38,211 nt of DNA from a virus: positions 1-38,211 of IMG/VR virus record IMGVR_UViG_3300042520_002859; one strand, 5' to 3'. Positions 7,285-14,625 of this stretch are shown one piece after another (within the stretch, counting starts at the first letter, position 1; each line of letters begins with the position of its first letter). The position numbers were made by a program, and so were the translations under genes. The notes under the pieces are model-generated. The model searched no databases and was not told the DNA's origin. It saw only the letters and a program-made list of their open reading frames with translations.

Positions 7285-8511
7285 ATGTCTAAAATAAGAG
7301 TATTAGCTATTCCATCTGATAGCCACGGTGTTGGTAAGTACAGAGTACTAGATCCATTTAAATTTATTGGTAATAAACATTCTGATGAAATTCATGTAGA
7401 TATTGTAATGAATTTAGAAGACAATGATAGCGTATTTGATAATTACGATGTTGTTGTTTTCCATAGTTTTATTCATATGGCTCCTCATGAAAGAAACATG
7501 GAAAGAATTGAATGGTTAAAAAAACGAGGAATCAAAGTCGTAATGGACATTGATGATTTTTGGTCTGTAGATCAAAGACACCCAATGTATGAACAAATTA
7601 AAAAACAAAACATAGCAGAAAAAAAAGTTTTATTTTTAAAAGCTGCTGATTATATAACATGTACTACTGAATCTTTTGCAAACGAAATTAAAAAACGAAT
7701 AGGTGCAAAAAATGTATTTGTTTTTCCTAATGCTGTTGATGACACAGAACCACAGTTTCAATCAAACCCAATTAAGTCTGATAAGATTCGATTCGGTTGG
7801 TTAGGTGGATCTTCACATTTGCACGATATTGAACTAATGAAAAGCGGTATTGAAACCACACAAAACCAATATAAAGATAAATCACAATTTGTTTTATGTG
7901 GGTTCGATTTAAGAGGTAGTGTTCACGAAATTGATAGATCAACCGGTCAAGTAACACAAAGACCAATATTACCACATGAAACAGTTTGGTCAAAATATGA
8001 AAGTATTTTTACTTCTGGTTATAAAGTTTTAGACACAGATTATAAAAACTTTCTATTATCATATACCCAATCAGATTATCCAACTATGGATGTTCCATAC
8101 GTGAGAAGATGGACACAAGATATTAACAAATACGCATTGAATTACAATTATTTTGATGTTTCATTAGCCCCACTAGTTGAATCACATTTCAATTCTTGTA
8201 AATCTCAGTTAAAAGTTATTGAGGCAGGATTTCACAAAAAAGCGATTATTGCAAGTGAAAATATGCCATATACTCTAGATTTAATTTCAGCAGTTGATGA
8301 AGGTAAATTCAAAGATACAGGTAATGCGTTGATGGTATCTTCTAGAAAAAACCACAAAGATTGGGGAAAACATATGAAAAGATTAATTGAAAACCCTAAT
8401 ATGATTGAAGATTTGGGTAATAGATTATATGAAACTGTTAAGGACAAATACGCACTAAAAAATGTTTGCGCTGACCGCGTTCAATTTCTCAAATCCATAG
8501 TAAATAAATAA
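7285..8511 (+). CDS. GT-B fold glycosyltransferase (group 1 type)
   Basis: 408 residues. The N-terminal Rossmann-like half opens with IRVLAIPSDSHGVGKYRVLDP. The VVMDIDDFW and YITCTTESFANEIKK segments are typical of GT-B group 1 transferases. After the linker PNAVDDTEPQF comes the C-terminal donor-binding half: RFGWLGGSSHLHDIELM, then SLAPLVESHFNSCKSQLKVIEAG with the E residue expected in the E-x(7)-E-like region, and KKAIIASENMPYTLDLI. The presumed reaction is transfer of a sugar from a nucleotide-sugar donor to an unknown acceptor. Two more transferases lie downstream (11694 and 12758). Acceptor could be virion protein, host surface or modified DNA; the sequence does not decide. Confidence 0.8.
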   Translation: MSKIRVLAIPSDSHGVGKYRVLDPFKFIGNKHSDEIHVDIVMNLEDNDSVFDNYDVVVFHSFIHMAPHERNMERIEWLKKRGIKVVMDIDDFWSVDQRHPMYEQIKKQNIAEKKVLFLKAADYITCTTESFANEIKKRIGAKNVFVFPNAVDDTEPQFQSNPIKSDKIRFGWLGGSSHLHDIELMKSGIETTQNQYKDKSQFVLCGFDLRGSVHEIDRSTGQVTQRPILPHETVWSKYESIFTSGYKVLDTDYKNFLLSYTQSDYPTMDVPYVRRWTQDINKYALNYNYFDVSLAPLVESHFNSCKSQLKVIEAGFHKKAIIASENMPYTLDLISAVDEGKFKDTGNALMVSSRKNHKDWGKHMKRLIENPNMIEDLGNRLYETVKDKYALKNVCADRVQFLKSIVNK

Positions 8512-8521
8512 TTTTTGGTTT

Positions 8522-8550
8522 TTTGAAAAAAAATGACTATATTAGTTTAT
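8522..8550 (+). promoter_or_regulatory. Possible host-type promoter before the accessory block
   Basis: A TTTG (8522-8525) is followed after 17 bases by TAGTTTAT (8543-8550), a partial match to the Bacteroidota -33/-7 pattern (TTTG and TAnnTTTG). The ATG of the next gene is at 8571. The match lacks the final G and is weak. Confidence 0.3.
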
Positions 8551-8570
8551 AACATTAAAATCAAAAAATT

Positions 8571-8801
8571 ATGTATTACTTAGTTACAATCGGTTATGAA
8601 ACCGAACAAATGGACAGAGAGGGTAACCCTAGAATTAAAAAAGTAAAATACGTCCTCCAGGCGGAATCAGTTGAAGAAGCAACAATCGTTGCTGGCAAAT
8701 ACAGATCTGGCGACATTAGAGGAAGTGAAAGCTTAAGTATAGCAAAAATGCCAATTGAATGTGTAATAGACGCGAAAAACACTCCGGAATATTACAAGTA
8801 A
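8571..8801 (+). CDS. DUF4494-like small protein
   Basis: 76 residues. The layout (YYLVTIGYETEQMDREGNPR, then KKVKYVLQAESVEEATIVAGKY, then SLSIAKM) follows the pattern of DUF4494, a small family common in Bacteroidota and their phages. The pattern is an initial strand, a hydrophilic turn, a conserved Y-L-V/A-x-A-x-S-x-x-E-A helix start, and a final strand. Biochemical role unknown. It is followed after 1 base by the HD-like gene, so the two are co-expressed. Family assignment is from memory of the pattern and should be treated as probable. Confidence 0.6.
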   Translation: MYYLVTIGYETEQMDREGNPRIKKVKYVLQAESVEEATIVAGKYRSGDIRGSESLSIAKMPIECVIDAKNTPEYYK

Positions 8802-8802
8802 A

Positions 8803-9372
8803 ATGATTTCGAAAGAAAAAATTGAAAAAAACAAAAACAAGTTTCTTGAAGTAAATGAAACTTACAGCATTTTTACAAAAGAGTTAGAAGAGTTTCTGGG
8901 TGATGATTTTTATCATTGCCCAGCTTCTCCTTCTCTGGATTTATACGGAGCGTATCCAGGTGGTTTATTGGATCATCTTTTAAAGGTTTGTAAATATTCC
9001 CTTTACATAAATGATATTCTACCTGAAAAAATAAAATTAGAAAAAAACAAAATAATAAAAACTGTTTTTTTATCTCAAATAGGAAAAGTCTTCTTATTTA
9101 AACCAAATCAAAGCGAATGGCACAGAATTAATCAAGGTAAAATGTATGTATACCAAACAGAAGGTATGATAGCAATGAAACCGGGTGAAAGAAGTGCATA
9201 TTACGCATTAAAATATGGTTGTAATTTAACTGAAGATGAATACCAGTCAATAATTAACACAGATAAAGATTCTGATGATAAAATGGCAAAATGGCATTCA
9301 TCAATGTTATCACAGATATTAAAACACGGATTTGAACTAGCATTAATAGAAGAAAAATATGGAAGCAAATAG
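8803..9372 (+). CDS. HD-superfamily-like protein lacking the metal-binding residues
   Basis: 189 residues. The order of segments follows HD-domain phosphohydrolases. GGLLDHLLKV (His58) fits the first motif. VFLSQIGKV (residues 88-96) aligns with the usual L-L-H-D-I-G-K, but the His-Asp dyad is replaced by Ser91-Gln92. IINTDKD stands where an R/x-H-D motif is expected, and ILKHGFELALIEE stands where L-x-x-A-D-x-x-A-x-x-E is usual. The scaffold is retained but most metal ligands are gone, so hydrolase activity is unlikely. It may be a regulatory or binding pseudo-enzyme. The gene overlaps dUTPase by 14 bases, suggesting a link to nucleotide metabolism. Confidence 0.6.
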   Translation: MISKEKIEKNKNKFLEVNETYSIFTKELEEFLGDDFYHCPASPSLDLYGAYPGGLLDHLLKVCKYSLYINDILPEKIKLEKNKIIKTVFLSQIGKVFLFKPNQSEWHRINQGKMYVYQTEGMIAMKPGERSAYYALKYGCNLTEDEYQSIINTDKDSDDKMAKWHSSMLSQILKHGFELALIEEKYGSK

Positions 9373-9976
9373 TAATTTTTTGAACATCTTAGAAAAACTT
9401 AAAGAGTACGAATCTATTTTATCTACGGATGAAAACGCAGATTTAGATGAAACTTTAGTAAATGAAATAAACCAAACATTAGATGAGTTGAATGAAGAAG
9501 TTTATACCGCACAAGCGAAAGAGTTTTCTTCATTTTTTATTAAATTCATTAATAAATCAACAAATGAAGATCCCAAGTTTGCTTATGAGGGGGATAGTGG
9601 ATTTGACTTAAGAGCAGACATTGAAGAGCCTATTGTGATACAACCTTTTAAGCGGGTTTTAGTACCAACAGGATTATATTTTGAATTGGTTAAAGGTATT
9701 GAAATACAAGTTAGACCAAGAAGTGGTTTAGCAGTAAAACATGGTATTACTGTGTTAAATAGCCCAGGAACCGTTGATAGCCACTATAGAGGCGAGGTCA
9801 AAGTACCATTAATAAATCTAGGCGAAGAGCCTTTTAAGATTGAAAAGGGTGACAGAATAGCTCAGGCTGTGGTTTGTCCAGTATTTGGGGAAGGTAAAAT
9901 TCAATTAACTAAAACGGACGAAATAAACGACACACCTAGAGGAGAAGGCGGCTTTAATTCTAGTGGTATTAAGTGA
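9359..9976 (+). CDS. dut: dUTPase (deoxyuridine 5'-triphosphate nucleotidohydrolase)
   Basis: 205 residues. All five trimeric dUTPase motifs are present in order: DSGFDLRA (79-86), PRSGLAVKHGI (120-130), GTVDSHYRGEV (137-147, with catalytic Asp140 and the stacking Tyr143), GDRIAQAVV (164-172) and RGEGGFNSSG (194-203). It hydrolyses dUTP to dUMP and pyrophosphate, lowering uracil incorporation and feeding dTMP synthesis. The core is preceded by about 60 extra residues that are acidic and helical, longer than usual for the family; these may mediate protein contacts. The start ATG at 9359 lies inside the end of the HD-like gene. Confidence 0.95.
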   Translation: MEANSNFLNILEKLKEYESILSTDENADLDETLVNEINQTLDELNEEVYTAQAKEFSSFFIKFINKSTNEDPKFAYEGDSGFDLRADIEEPIVIQPFKRVLVPTGLYFELVKGIEIQVRPRSGLAVKHGITVLNSPGTVDSHYRGEVKVPLINLGEEPFKIEKGDRIAQAVVCPVFGEGKIQLTKTDEINDTPRGEGGFNSSGIK

Positions 9977-9984
9977 TATTTATA
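9977..9984 (+). promoter_or_regulatory. TATTTATA late-promoter-like motif
   Basis: The octamer begins just after the dUTPase stop and lies 38 bases before the TTG start of the PhoH-like gene at 10023. It is followed by aaggtgaaaaataa. Confidence 0.4.
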
Positions 9985-10022
9985 AAGGTGAAAAATAACC
10001 GTTAAAATTAAAAATTAAAGTT

Positions 10023-10736
10023 TTGATAAAATCAAGAAATAAAACCGTCGTTTTAGAAGAGAGAAAAACACCACATAAGCAAAGAATCAAAGAACTGATC
10101 AAAAAGCCCAAAGAGAAATTTTTAACACAATCACAAGAAGAATATTGGAGAATATTGGGTGAAAATCAAATAACATTATGTTTTGGCCCAGCCGGGGTTG
10201 GTAAATCTTACATAGCCATGAAAAGAGCTATAGATCTACTTTGGGATGACGATAACAAATATGAGAAGATTATTATTGTTAGACCAGCAGTTGAAGCTGA
10301 AGAGAAGTTAGGCTCACTTCCTGGCGGTTTAGAAGAAAAGTTAGACCCATACATTTATCCTTCATATTATCTTTTAAATAAGATTATTGGGAAAGAAGCG
10401 AGAGAAAGAATGAAAGATGAGGGATATATTGAAGTTGCTGCATTGGCTTACATGAGAGGTTGGAACGTTGATAATACAATCCTAGTTTTTGAAGAAGCAC
10501 AAAACGCAACACCAGCACAAATAAAATTATTACTAACAAGAATCGGTTTTAATTCAAAATTTTTCCTATCTGGTGATTTAGAACAATCAGATAAATTTAA
10601 AGATAAAACTAAAACGGGTCTTTACGATGCTAAGAAAAGATTAGAAAATGTTAGAGGCATTGGAATTTTTGAATTTGGAAATGAAGATATCGTTAGAAAC
10701 CCAATTATCGGCGAAATCTTGAAAAGATACGAGTAA
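10023..10736 (+). CDS. phoH: PhoH-like P-loop ATPase
   Basis: 237 residues from a TTG start; the in-frame stop at 9996-9998 and lack of any ATG before residue 66 make TTG the best choice. Walker A is GPAGVGKS (55-62). The PhoH-family signature VRPAVEAEEKLGSLPGGLEEK follows it. Walker B is ILVFEEAQN (153-161), with FLSGDLEQSD as the sensor region. PhoH-like ATPases are widespread in T4-type and marine phages. RNA helicase or RNA-decay roles have been proposed for the family, but its phage function is unsettled. It stands alone between dUTPase and the HAD-like gene. Confidence 0.92.
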   Translation: MIKSRNKTVVLEERKTPHKQRIKELIKKPKEKFLTQSQEEYWRILGENQITLCFGPAGVGKSYIAMKRAIDLLWDDDNKYEKIIIVRPAVEAEEKLGSLPGGLEEKLDPYIYPSYYLLNKIIGKEARERMKDEGYIEVAALAYMRGWNVDNTILVFEEAQNATPAQIKLLLTRIGFNSKFFLSGDLEQSDKFKDKTKTGLYDAKKRLENVRGIGIFEFGNEDIVRNPIIGEILKRYE

Positions 10737-10779
10737 TTACCCATTTACTTTATTAAATTTAAACCCTATCTTTTGAAAT

Positions 10780-11421
10780 ATGAACATATATATTTCAATT
10801 GATGGGGTTTTACGTAATTTCATAAATAGATTTCATTATCATTATGAAAATGCATACATCGATGTTGATGTAGAGGCAAGTGAAGATAAGTTTGATTACA
10901 AAGTAATTGAACCTATAACAAATCTAGATCTATCAGATCATTTTCTTTTTCAATCTAAGGAGCAAAAAGATTTTTTTCAGTACATTGAATATCCAATGGA
11001 ACTTTATGGCCATTCTCCGGTGAGTTATAACAATGTATATAACGAACTAAATAAATTTGTTTATGATTACAAAGATCATAATGTCACAATCATTGGTTTA
11101 GACGAACTAGGTAAAGCAAGACCTGCAACATTCTTTTTTTTATCTAGAAGTGGTTTTATGGTAAACAATATCAAATTTGTTCTAAGTAAAGATTTAGAAA
11201 AAGAATGGGAGAATGTTGATGTTTGGATAAGTGATTCTGAAAAAATATTACAACATAAACCAAAGGATAAAGAATTTATATTGTTTAAAACACAATATAA
11301 CCAACACTTTACTTATGAAAAAACAATTAATAAATTAAGTGATATCAATATTGATGGAAATAATATATTAATTGATATTAATAAAAACGAAAAACTAATA
11401 ACAGATGGCGGAATTTTATAA
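10780..11421 (+). CDS. HAD-like protein with altered nucleophile motif
   Basis: 213 residues. The N-terminus MNIYISIDGVLRNF aligns with HAD motif I (h-h-h-D-x-D-G-x), but the nucleophilic first Asp is Ser6; Asp8 is kept. TIIGLDELGKARPATFFFL may correspond to motif II, and VDVWISDSE (Asp152) to motif IV. The insert of about 80 residues after motif I would be a cap. Loss of the nucleophile argues against phosphatase activity by the normal mechanism. The C-terminal tail is Asn/Ile-rich (about 185-213). It overlaps the next gene by 17 bases. HAD fold is probable, not certain. Confidence 0.5.
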   Translation: MNIYISIDGVLRNFINRFHYHYENAYIDVDVEASEDKFDYKVIEPITNLDLSDHFLFQSKEQKDFFQYIEYPMELYGHSPVSYNNVYNELNKFVYDYKDHNVTIIGLDELGKARPATFFFLSRSGFMVNNIKFVLSKDLEKEWENVDVWISDSEKILQHKPKDKEFILFKTQYNQHFTYEKTINKLSDINIDGNNILIDINKNEKLITDGGIL

Positions 11422-11689
11422 CAAAAACTATTACATCGATATCGATGGAATGATAGAAAAATGTAGAACAGGCGGTACTCTACAAGATGAGGATGGGAAA
11501 GACGTTATGGAAATAAATGTTTTCAAATATGAACTTTTAAAAATGATGTTAGATAGAGTACTAAATGAAATTGATGATATTGAAGAGGATGATGTTCTTT
11601 CTTCATTAAAACCAAGTCCAAGTTCATTATCATTTAACCTAGCATTCAACACCCTAATTCAATACGGAATAATAAACGAAGAAATATAA
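11405..11689 (+). CDS. Small acidic hypothetical protein
   Basis: 94 residues, not recognised. It starts MAEFYNKNYYIDIDGMIEKCRTGG, then an acidic helical stretch (LDRVLNEIDDIEEDDVLSSL) and a short C-terminal helix. No enzyme motif, membrane segment or signal peptide is seen. Its start lies inside the HAD-like gene and the next gene follows after 4 bases, so it is translated within the same operon. Confidence 0.55.
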   Translation: MAEFYNKNYYIDIDGMIEKCRTGGTLQDEDGKDVMEINVFKYELLKMMLDRVLNEIDDIEEDDVLSSLKPSPSSLSFNLAFNTLIQYGIINEEI

Positions 11690-11693
11690 AAAA

Positions 11694-12761
11694 ATGAGTG
11701 AAAAATTAAAAAACATCGAAAAATTACAAGACGCACTACTGAGGTTGGAAACTAAAGAAAATAAAATTTATTTTTTATGTTACGACACTAGAGGTGCAGC
11801 TAAAGCTTCTGTTAAGCACATATATGATATGGCACTTTTTCTTAAGGAAGCAGGAATGGATAGCAATATACTAGTAGAAGATACGAGTTTTGCTGGGGTA
11901 TCTAGCTGGTTAGGTGAGGAATATAGTAAAATACCTGTTGTTTCAATTAAAGACAATAAAGTTGAAATGTCAATTGATGATGTTTTGGTAATACCAGAAC
12001 AATATTCTAATGTTTTACAACAATTATCTAATATTAGATGTACTAAAATTATGTTAGTACAACAGAAAGAATATATGTATGATTCTTTACCAATTGGTAG
12101 CCGTTGGAAAGACTATGGTATTGAAAAGGTTATTACAACAACCAATGCTGCTAAAAAGTACATTAATGAATATTTCCCAGAAGCGTTAGTTTTTGTTATT
12201 CCTCCAGTAATCGAAGATTATTTTACAAAATCAGAAAAGTCACAAAAACCATATATTGCAATTAGTGTAAGAGATCGTGTTAAGCACAGAAAACTTATTT
12301 CTGAATTCTATTTAAAATACCCACAATTAAGATGGGTTACATTTAAAGATATGGTACAAATGTCAAATAAAGAATTCGCAGATTCATTAAAAGAATGTTT
12401 AGTATCGTTATGGTTAGATGATGACAGTACTTTTGGTACATTCCCATTAGAATCAATGAAATCTAATGTGCCAGTTGTTGGTAAAATCCCATCAACAGAA
12501 CCTGATTGGTTAAGTGAAAATGGTATATGGACATATGATGAAAATAAGTTAGTTGAATTGTTAGGGACTTATACTTTAGCTTGGTTAGAAGGTGCTGGTA
12601 TTACCGATGAGGTAAAAGACAAAATGATGGAAACATTAACACCATATGATAAAGAAATAACAAAAAATAATGTCATTAACATATTTGAATCTTTCAATTC
12701 AAAAAGAGTTGAAACAATAACAAAAGCATTAGAAAAATTAAAAGAAGAAGAAACAGTATGA
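11694..12761 (+). CDS. GT-B fold glycosyltransferase-like protein
   Basis: 355 residues. The N-terminal half has a Rossmann-type opening (KIYFLCYDTRGAAKASVKHIYDMALFL) typical of GT-B donor or acceptor domains. The C-terminal half has PYIAISVRDRVKHRKLI, then SLWLDDDSTFGTFPLESMKSNVPVVGKI, which matches the usual G-F/T-x-P-L-E-A/S-M nucleotide-sugar-binding motif with the conserved Glu. The C-terminus is a Lys/Glu helix. It overlaps the GT-A gene at 12758 by 4 bases, so the two transferases are probably made together. Substrates unknown. Confidence 0.72.
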   Translation: MSEKLKNIEKLQDALLRLETKENKIYFLCYDTRGAAKASVKHIYDMALFLKEAGMDSNILVEDTSFAGVSSWLGEEYSKIPVVSIKDNKVEMSIDDVLVIPEQYSNVLQQLSNIRCTKIMLVQQKEYMYDSLPIGSRWKDYGIEKVITTTNAAKKYINEYFPEALVFVIPPVIEDYFTKSEKSQKPYIAISVRDRVKHRKLISEFYLKYPQLRWVTFKDMVQMSNKEFADSLKECLVSLWLDDDSTFGTFPLESMKSNVPVVGKIPSTEPDWLSENGIWTYDENKLVELLGTYTLAWLEGAGITDEVKDKMMETLTPYDKEITKNNVINIFESFNSKRVETITKALEKLKEEETV

Positions 12762-13543
12762 AAAATATAACAGTAGTATTACCAGTTCACAAAATCGATG
12801 AAGATTATAAAGACATGTTACAGTATTCTGTAGAATCGGTTAAACAATTTTATAATGATGTAAAATTATTAATTGTTGCCCCGAATAGTTTAAAAAGTGA
12901 ACTAAGTAAAATTGATTTAGGCCAAAAATTAGAAATTAATTATCACTACCATAATAGTGATACTGATTTTTGTACACAAATAAATGAAGGAGCTAGTAAA
13001 TGCGAAACCGAATGGTTTTCAATTCTTGAGATTGATGATGTGTATCAAAAAGTTTGGTTGTCTAGTTTAAACCAATATATGGTAGAAAATCCAGAAGCAG
13101 AAGTTTTCTTACCAATTGTAAAAGATATTGATGAAAAGGGAAATTTTACAAACTTTACAAATGAATCTGTTTGGGCTTATGGCTTTTCTGAAGTTCAAGG
13201 AGAATTAGATAATGAAGTTTTATTAGAATATCAGAGCTACCAAATAAGTGGCGGTCTTTATAAAACTAAAAAGTTTTTAGAAGTTGGTGGTTTGAAATCA
13301 AATATAAAATTAACCTTTGGTTATGAACTTTTATTGAGATTGACACACAATGGCTCTAAAATTGTTGTAATTCCAAGACTTGGTTATAGACACGTGAATT
13401 TAAGAGAAGATTCTCTTTTTTGGAAATATAAAAATGATGAAACCTTAAAGTTAGGTGAAAAGGAAGCTAAATTTTGGATTGATACAGCAAAAAAAGAATT
13501 TTTCTTCACAAATAAACGAGAAGTAAATTATAATGAAAATTAA
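12758..13543 (+). CDS. GT-A family 2 glycosyltransferase
   Basis: 261 residues. The start ITVVLPVHKIDEDYKDMLQYSVESV is the family 2 opening (strand plus regularly spaced Ser). NEGASKCETEWFSILEIDDVYQ contains the acidic cluster in the position of the D-x-D metal-binding motif. The later SYQISGGLYKTKKFLEVGGL and FGYELLLRL segments match the acceptor-side helix of this family. Overlaps of 4 bases upstream and 1 base with the sigma-factor gene downstream tie it to late-gene control at the transcript level. Likely transfers a sugar to a phage or host acceptor. Confidence 0.8.
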   Translation: MKNITVVLPVHKIDEDYKDMLQYSVESVKQFYNDVKLLIVAPNSLKSELSKIDLGQKLEINYHYHNSDTDFCTQINEGASKCETEWFSILEIDDVYQKVWLSSLNQYMVENPEAEVFLPIVKDIDEKGNFTNFTNESVWAYGFSEVQGELDNEVLLEYQSYQISGGLYKTKKFLEVGGLKSNIKLTFGYELLLRLTHNGSKIVVIPRLGYRHVNLREDSLFWKYKNDETLKLGEKEAKFWIDTAKKEFFFTNKREVNYNEN

Positions 13544-14241
13544 TGCCAAGAAAACGAACCCAAAAAGTTTATTTTGGGGAGGATCAAGAAAAGGCGGTAG
13601 TTAAGTACTTAGAAAGTAGTGACGATGCAGAAAGAAACAAGATATTCAACGAATATTTACGAGAACCCCTAGTAATAATGGTGGAAAGTATTATAAGAAG
13701 ATATAAGCTTTACCGAAAAGATTTTGAATTTGAAGACTTACATACAGATACAATGTCTTTTTTAATTACTAAAATCAATAAATTTGACCATACAAAAAAC
13801 CATAAAGCATATTCATACTTTGGAACCATATGTAAGAATTACTTAATGGGGGCCATTCAAAAAGATACAAAAGACACAAATAGAAGTATTTCATATGAAG
13901 ACATATCAGAAGATATTGAAAGTAGGTTAGATTTTTCATATACAATAGACGATTATCATGTTGACTATTCTAATGTTATTATCACACTTACAAACAAACT
14001 AGAAGACTTTGTGGAAACAGAAGAATTAACAGATAATGAGAAGAAATTAGGATATGCTCTTTTAGAGATTTTTAGCAATTTTGAATCGATTTTTCAAATA
14101 GGTGATGGTAACAAGTTTAATAAAAATTTAATCCTCCTATCATTAAGGGAAATGACATCCTTATCCACTAAGGAAATTCGTATATCATTAAAAAGATATA
14201 AGACATTATATGATGGGATATTGGGGGGATTTTTAGAATAA
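13543..14241 (+). CDS. gp55: gp55-like late-transcription sigma factor (sigma70 region 2)
   Basis: 232 residues. Residues about 25-115 resemble sigma70 region 2 in phage late sigma factors: LREPLVIMVESIIRRY, then DFEFEDLHTDTMSFLITKINKFD (core-binding helix), then AYSYFGTICKNYLMGAIQK followed by a charged segment, corresponding to the -10 recognition helix. The C-terminal part has helical sequence (LSTKEIRISLKRYKTLYDGIL) that could be a short region 4-like or clamp-binding tail. T4 gp55 directs host RNA polymerase to TATAAATA late promoters together with the sliding clamp. The repeated TATTTATA motif in this window is the obvious candidate target. The ATG overlaps the stop of the GT-A gene by one base. 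Confidence 0.65.
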   Translation: MPRKRTQKVYFGEDQEKAVVKYLESSDDAERNKIFNEYLREPLVIMVESIIRRYKLYRKDFEFEDLHTDTMSFLITKINKFDHTKNHKAYSYFGTICKNYLMGAIQKDTKDTNRSISYEDISEDIESRLDFSYTIDDYHVDYSNVIITLTNKLEDFVETEELTDNEKKLGYALLEIFSNFESIFQIGDGNKFNKNLILLSLREMTSLSTKEIRISLKRYKTLYDGILGGFLE

Positions 14242-14244
14242 ATC

Positions 14245-14252
14245 TATTTATT
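14245..14252 (+). promoter_or_regulatory. TATTTATT late-promoter-like motif
   Basis: The octamer begins 3 bases after the sigma gene stop and ends 4 bases before ATG 14257. Because it follows the sigma gene it would let the baseplate operon be transcribed separately. Confidence 0.4.
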
Positions 14253-14256
14253 ATTT

Positions 14257-14625
14257 ATGAGACCACCAAGAAAAACATTATCATTAGATACCGACTCAGC
14301 TCTGGCACTAATGCAAGAAATCTACCATGATATTGTAGAACAAAAAAACACGGCAACATTAATAATGAAAAAGATGCTTTCTTTTATGAAAGAGTCTGAA
14401 GACATGTCAGTTATTGGACCAGTTATTAAGGAACAACAAAAAATCCTTAACGAGTGTACAGAGAAAAAAATCTCTCTGGTTAAGATACAAAACGCCTTAA
14501 TTCAGAAAGGTGCGACATCAGATAAATTCGCTCCAGGTAAGTTAACACTAACAGATGAGGATAGAGAGATGTTAGAAAAGCTTATGGATGATGATAAAGA
14601 TAAAGGACAAAAATTTGAGCTATAA
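14257..14625 (+). CDS. Helical hypothetical protein preceding baseplate genes
   Basis: 122 residues, not recognised. It is almost entirely helical and charged: SALALMQEIYHDIVEQKNTATLIMKKML, then a second helix pair, ending in the acidic DEDREMLEKLMDDDKDKGQ tail. No Cys, signal peptide or enzyme motif is visible. The stop overlaps the next ATG by one base. Size, composition and position suggest a tail or baseplate assembly chaperone or small structural component, by inference. Confidence 0.55.
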   Translation: MRPPRKTLSLDTDSALALMQEIYHDIVEQKNTATLIMKKMLSFMKESEDMSVIGPVIKEQQKILNECTEKKISLVKIQNALIQKGATSDKFAPGKLTLTDEDREMLEKLMDDDKDKGQKFEL

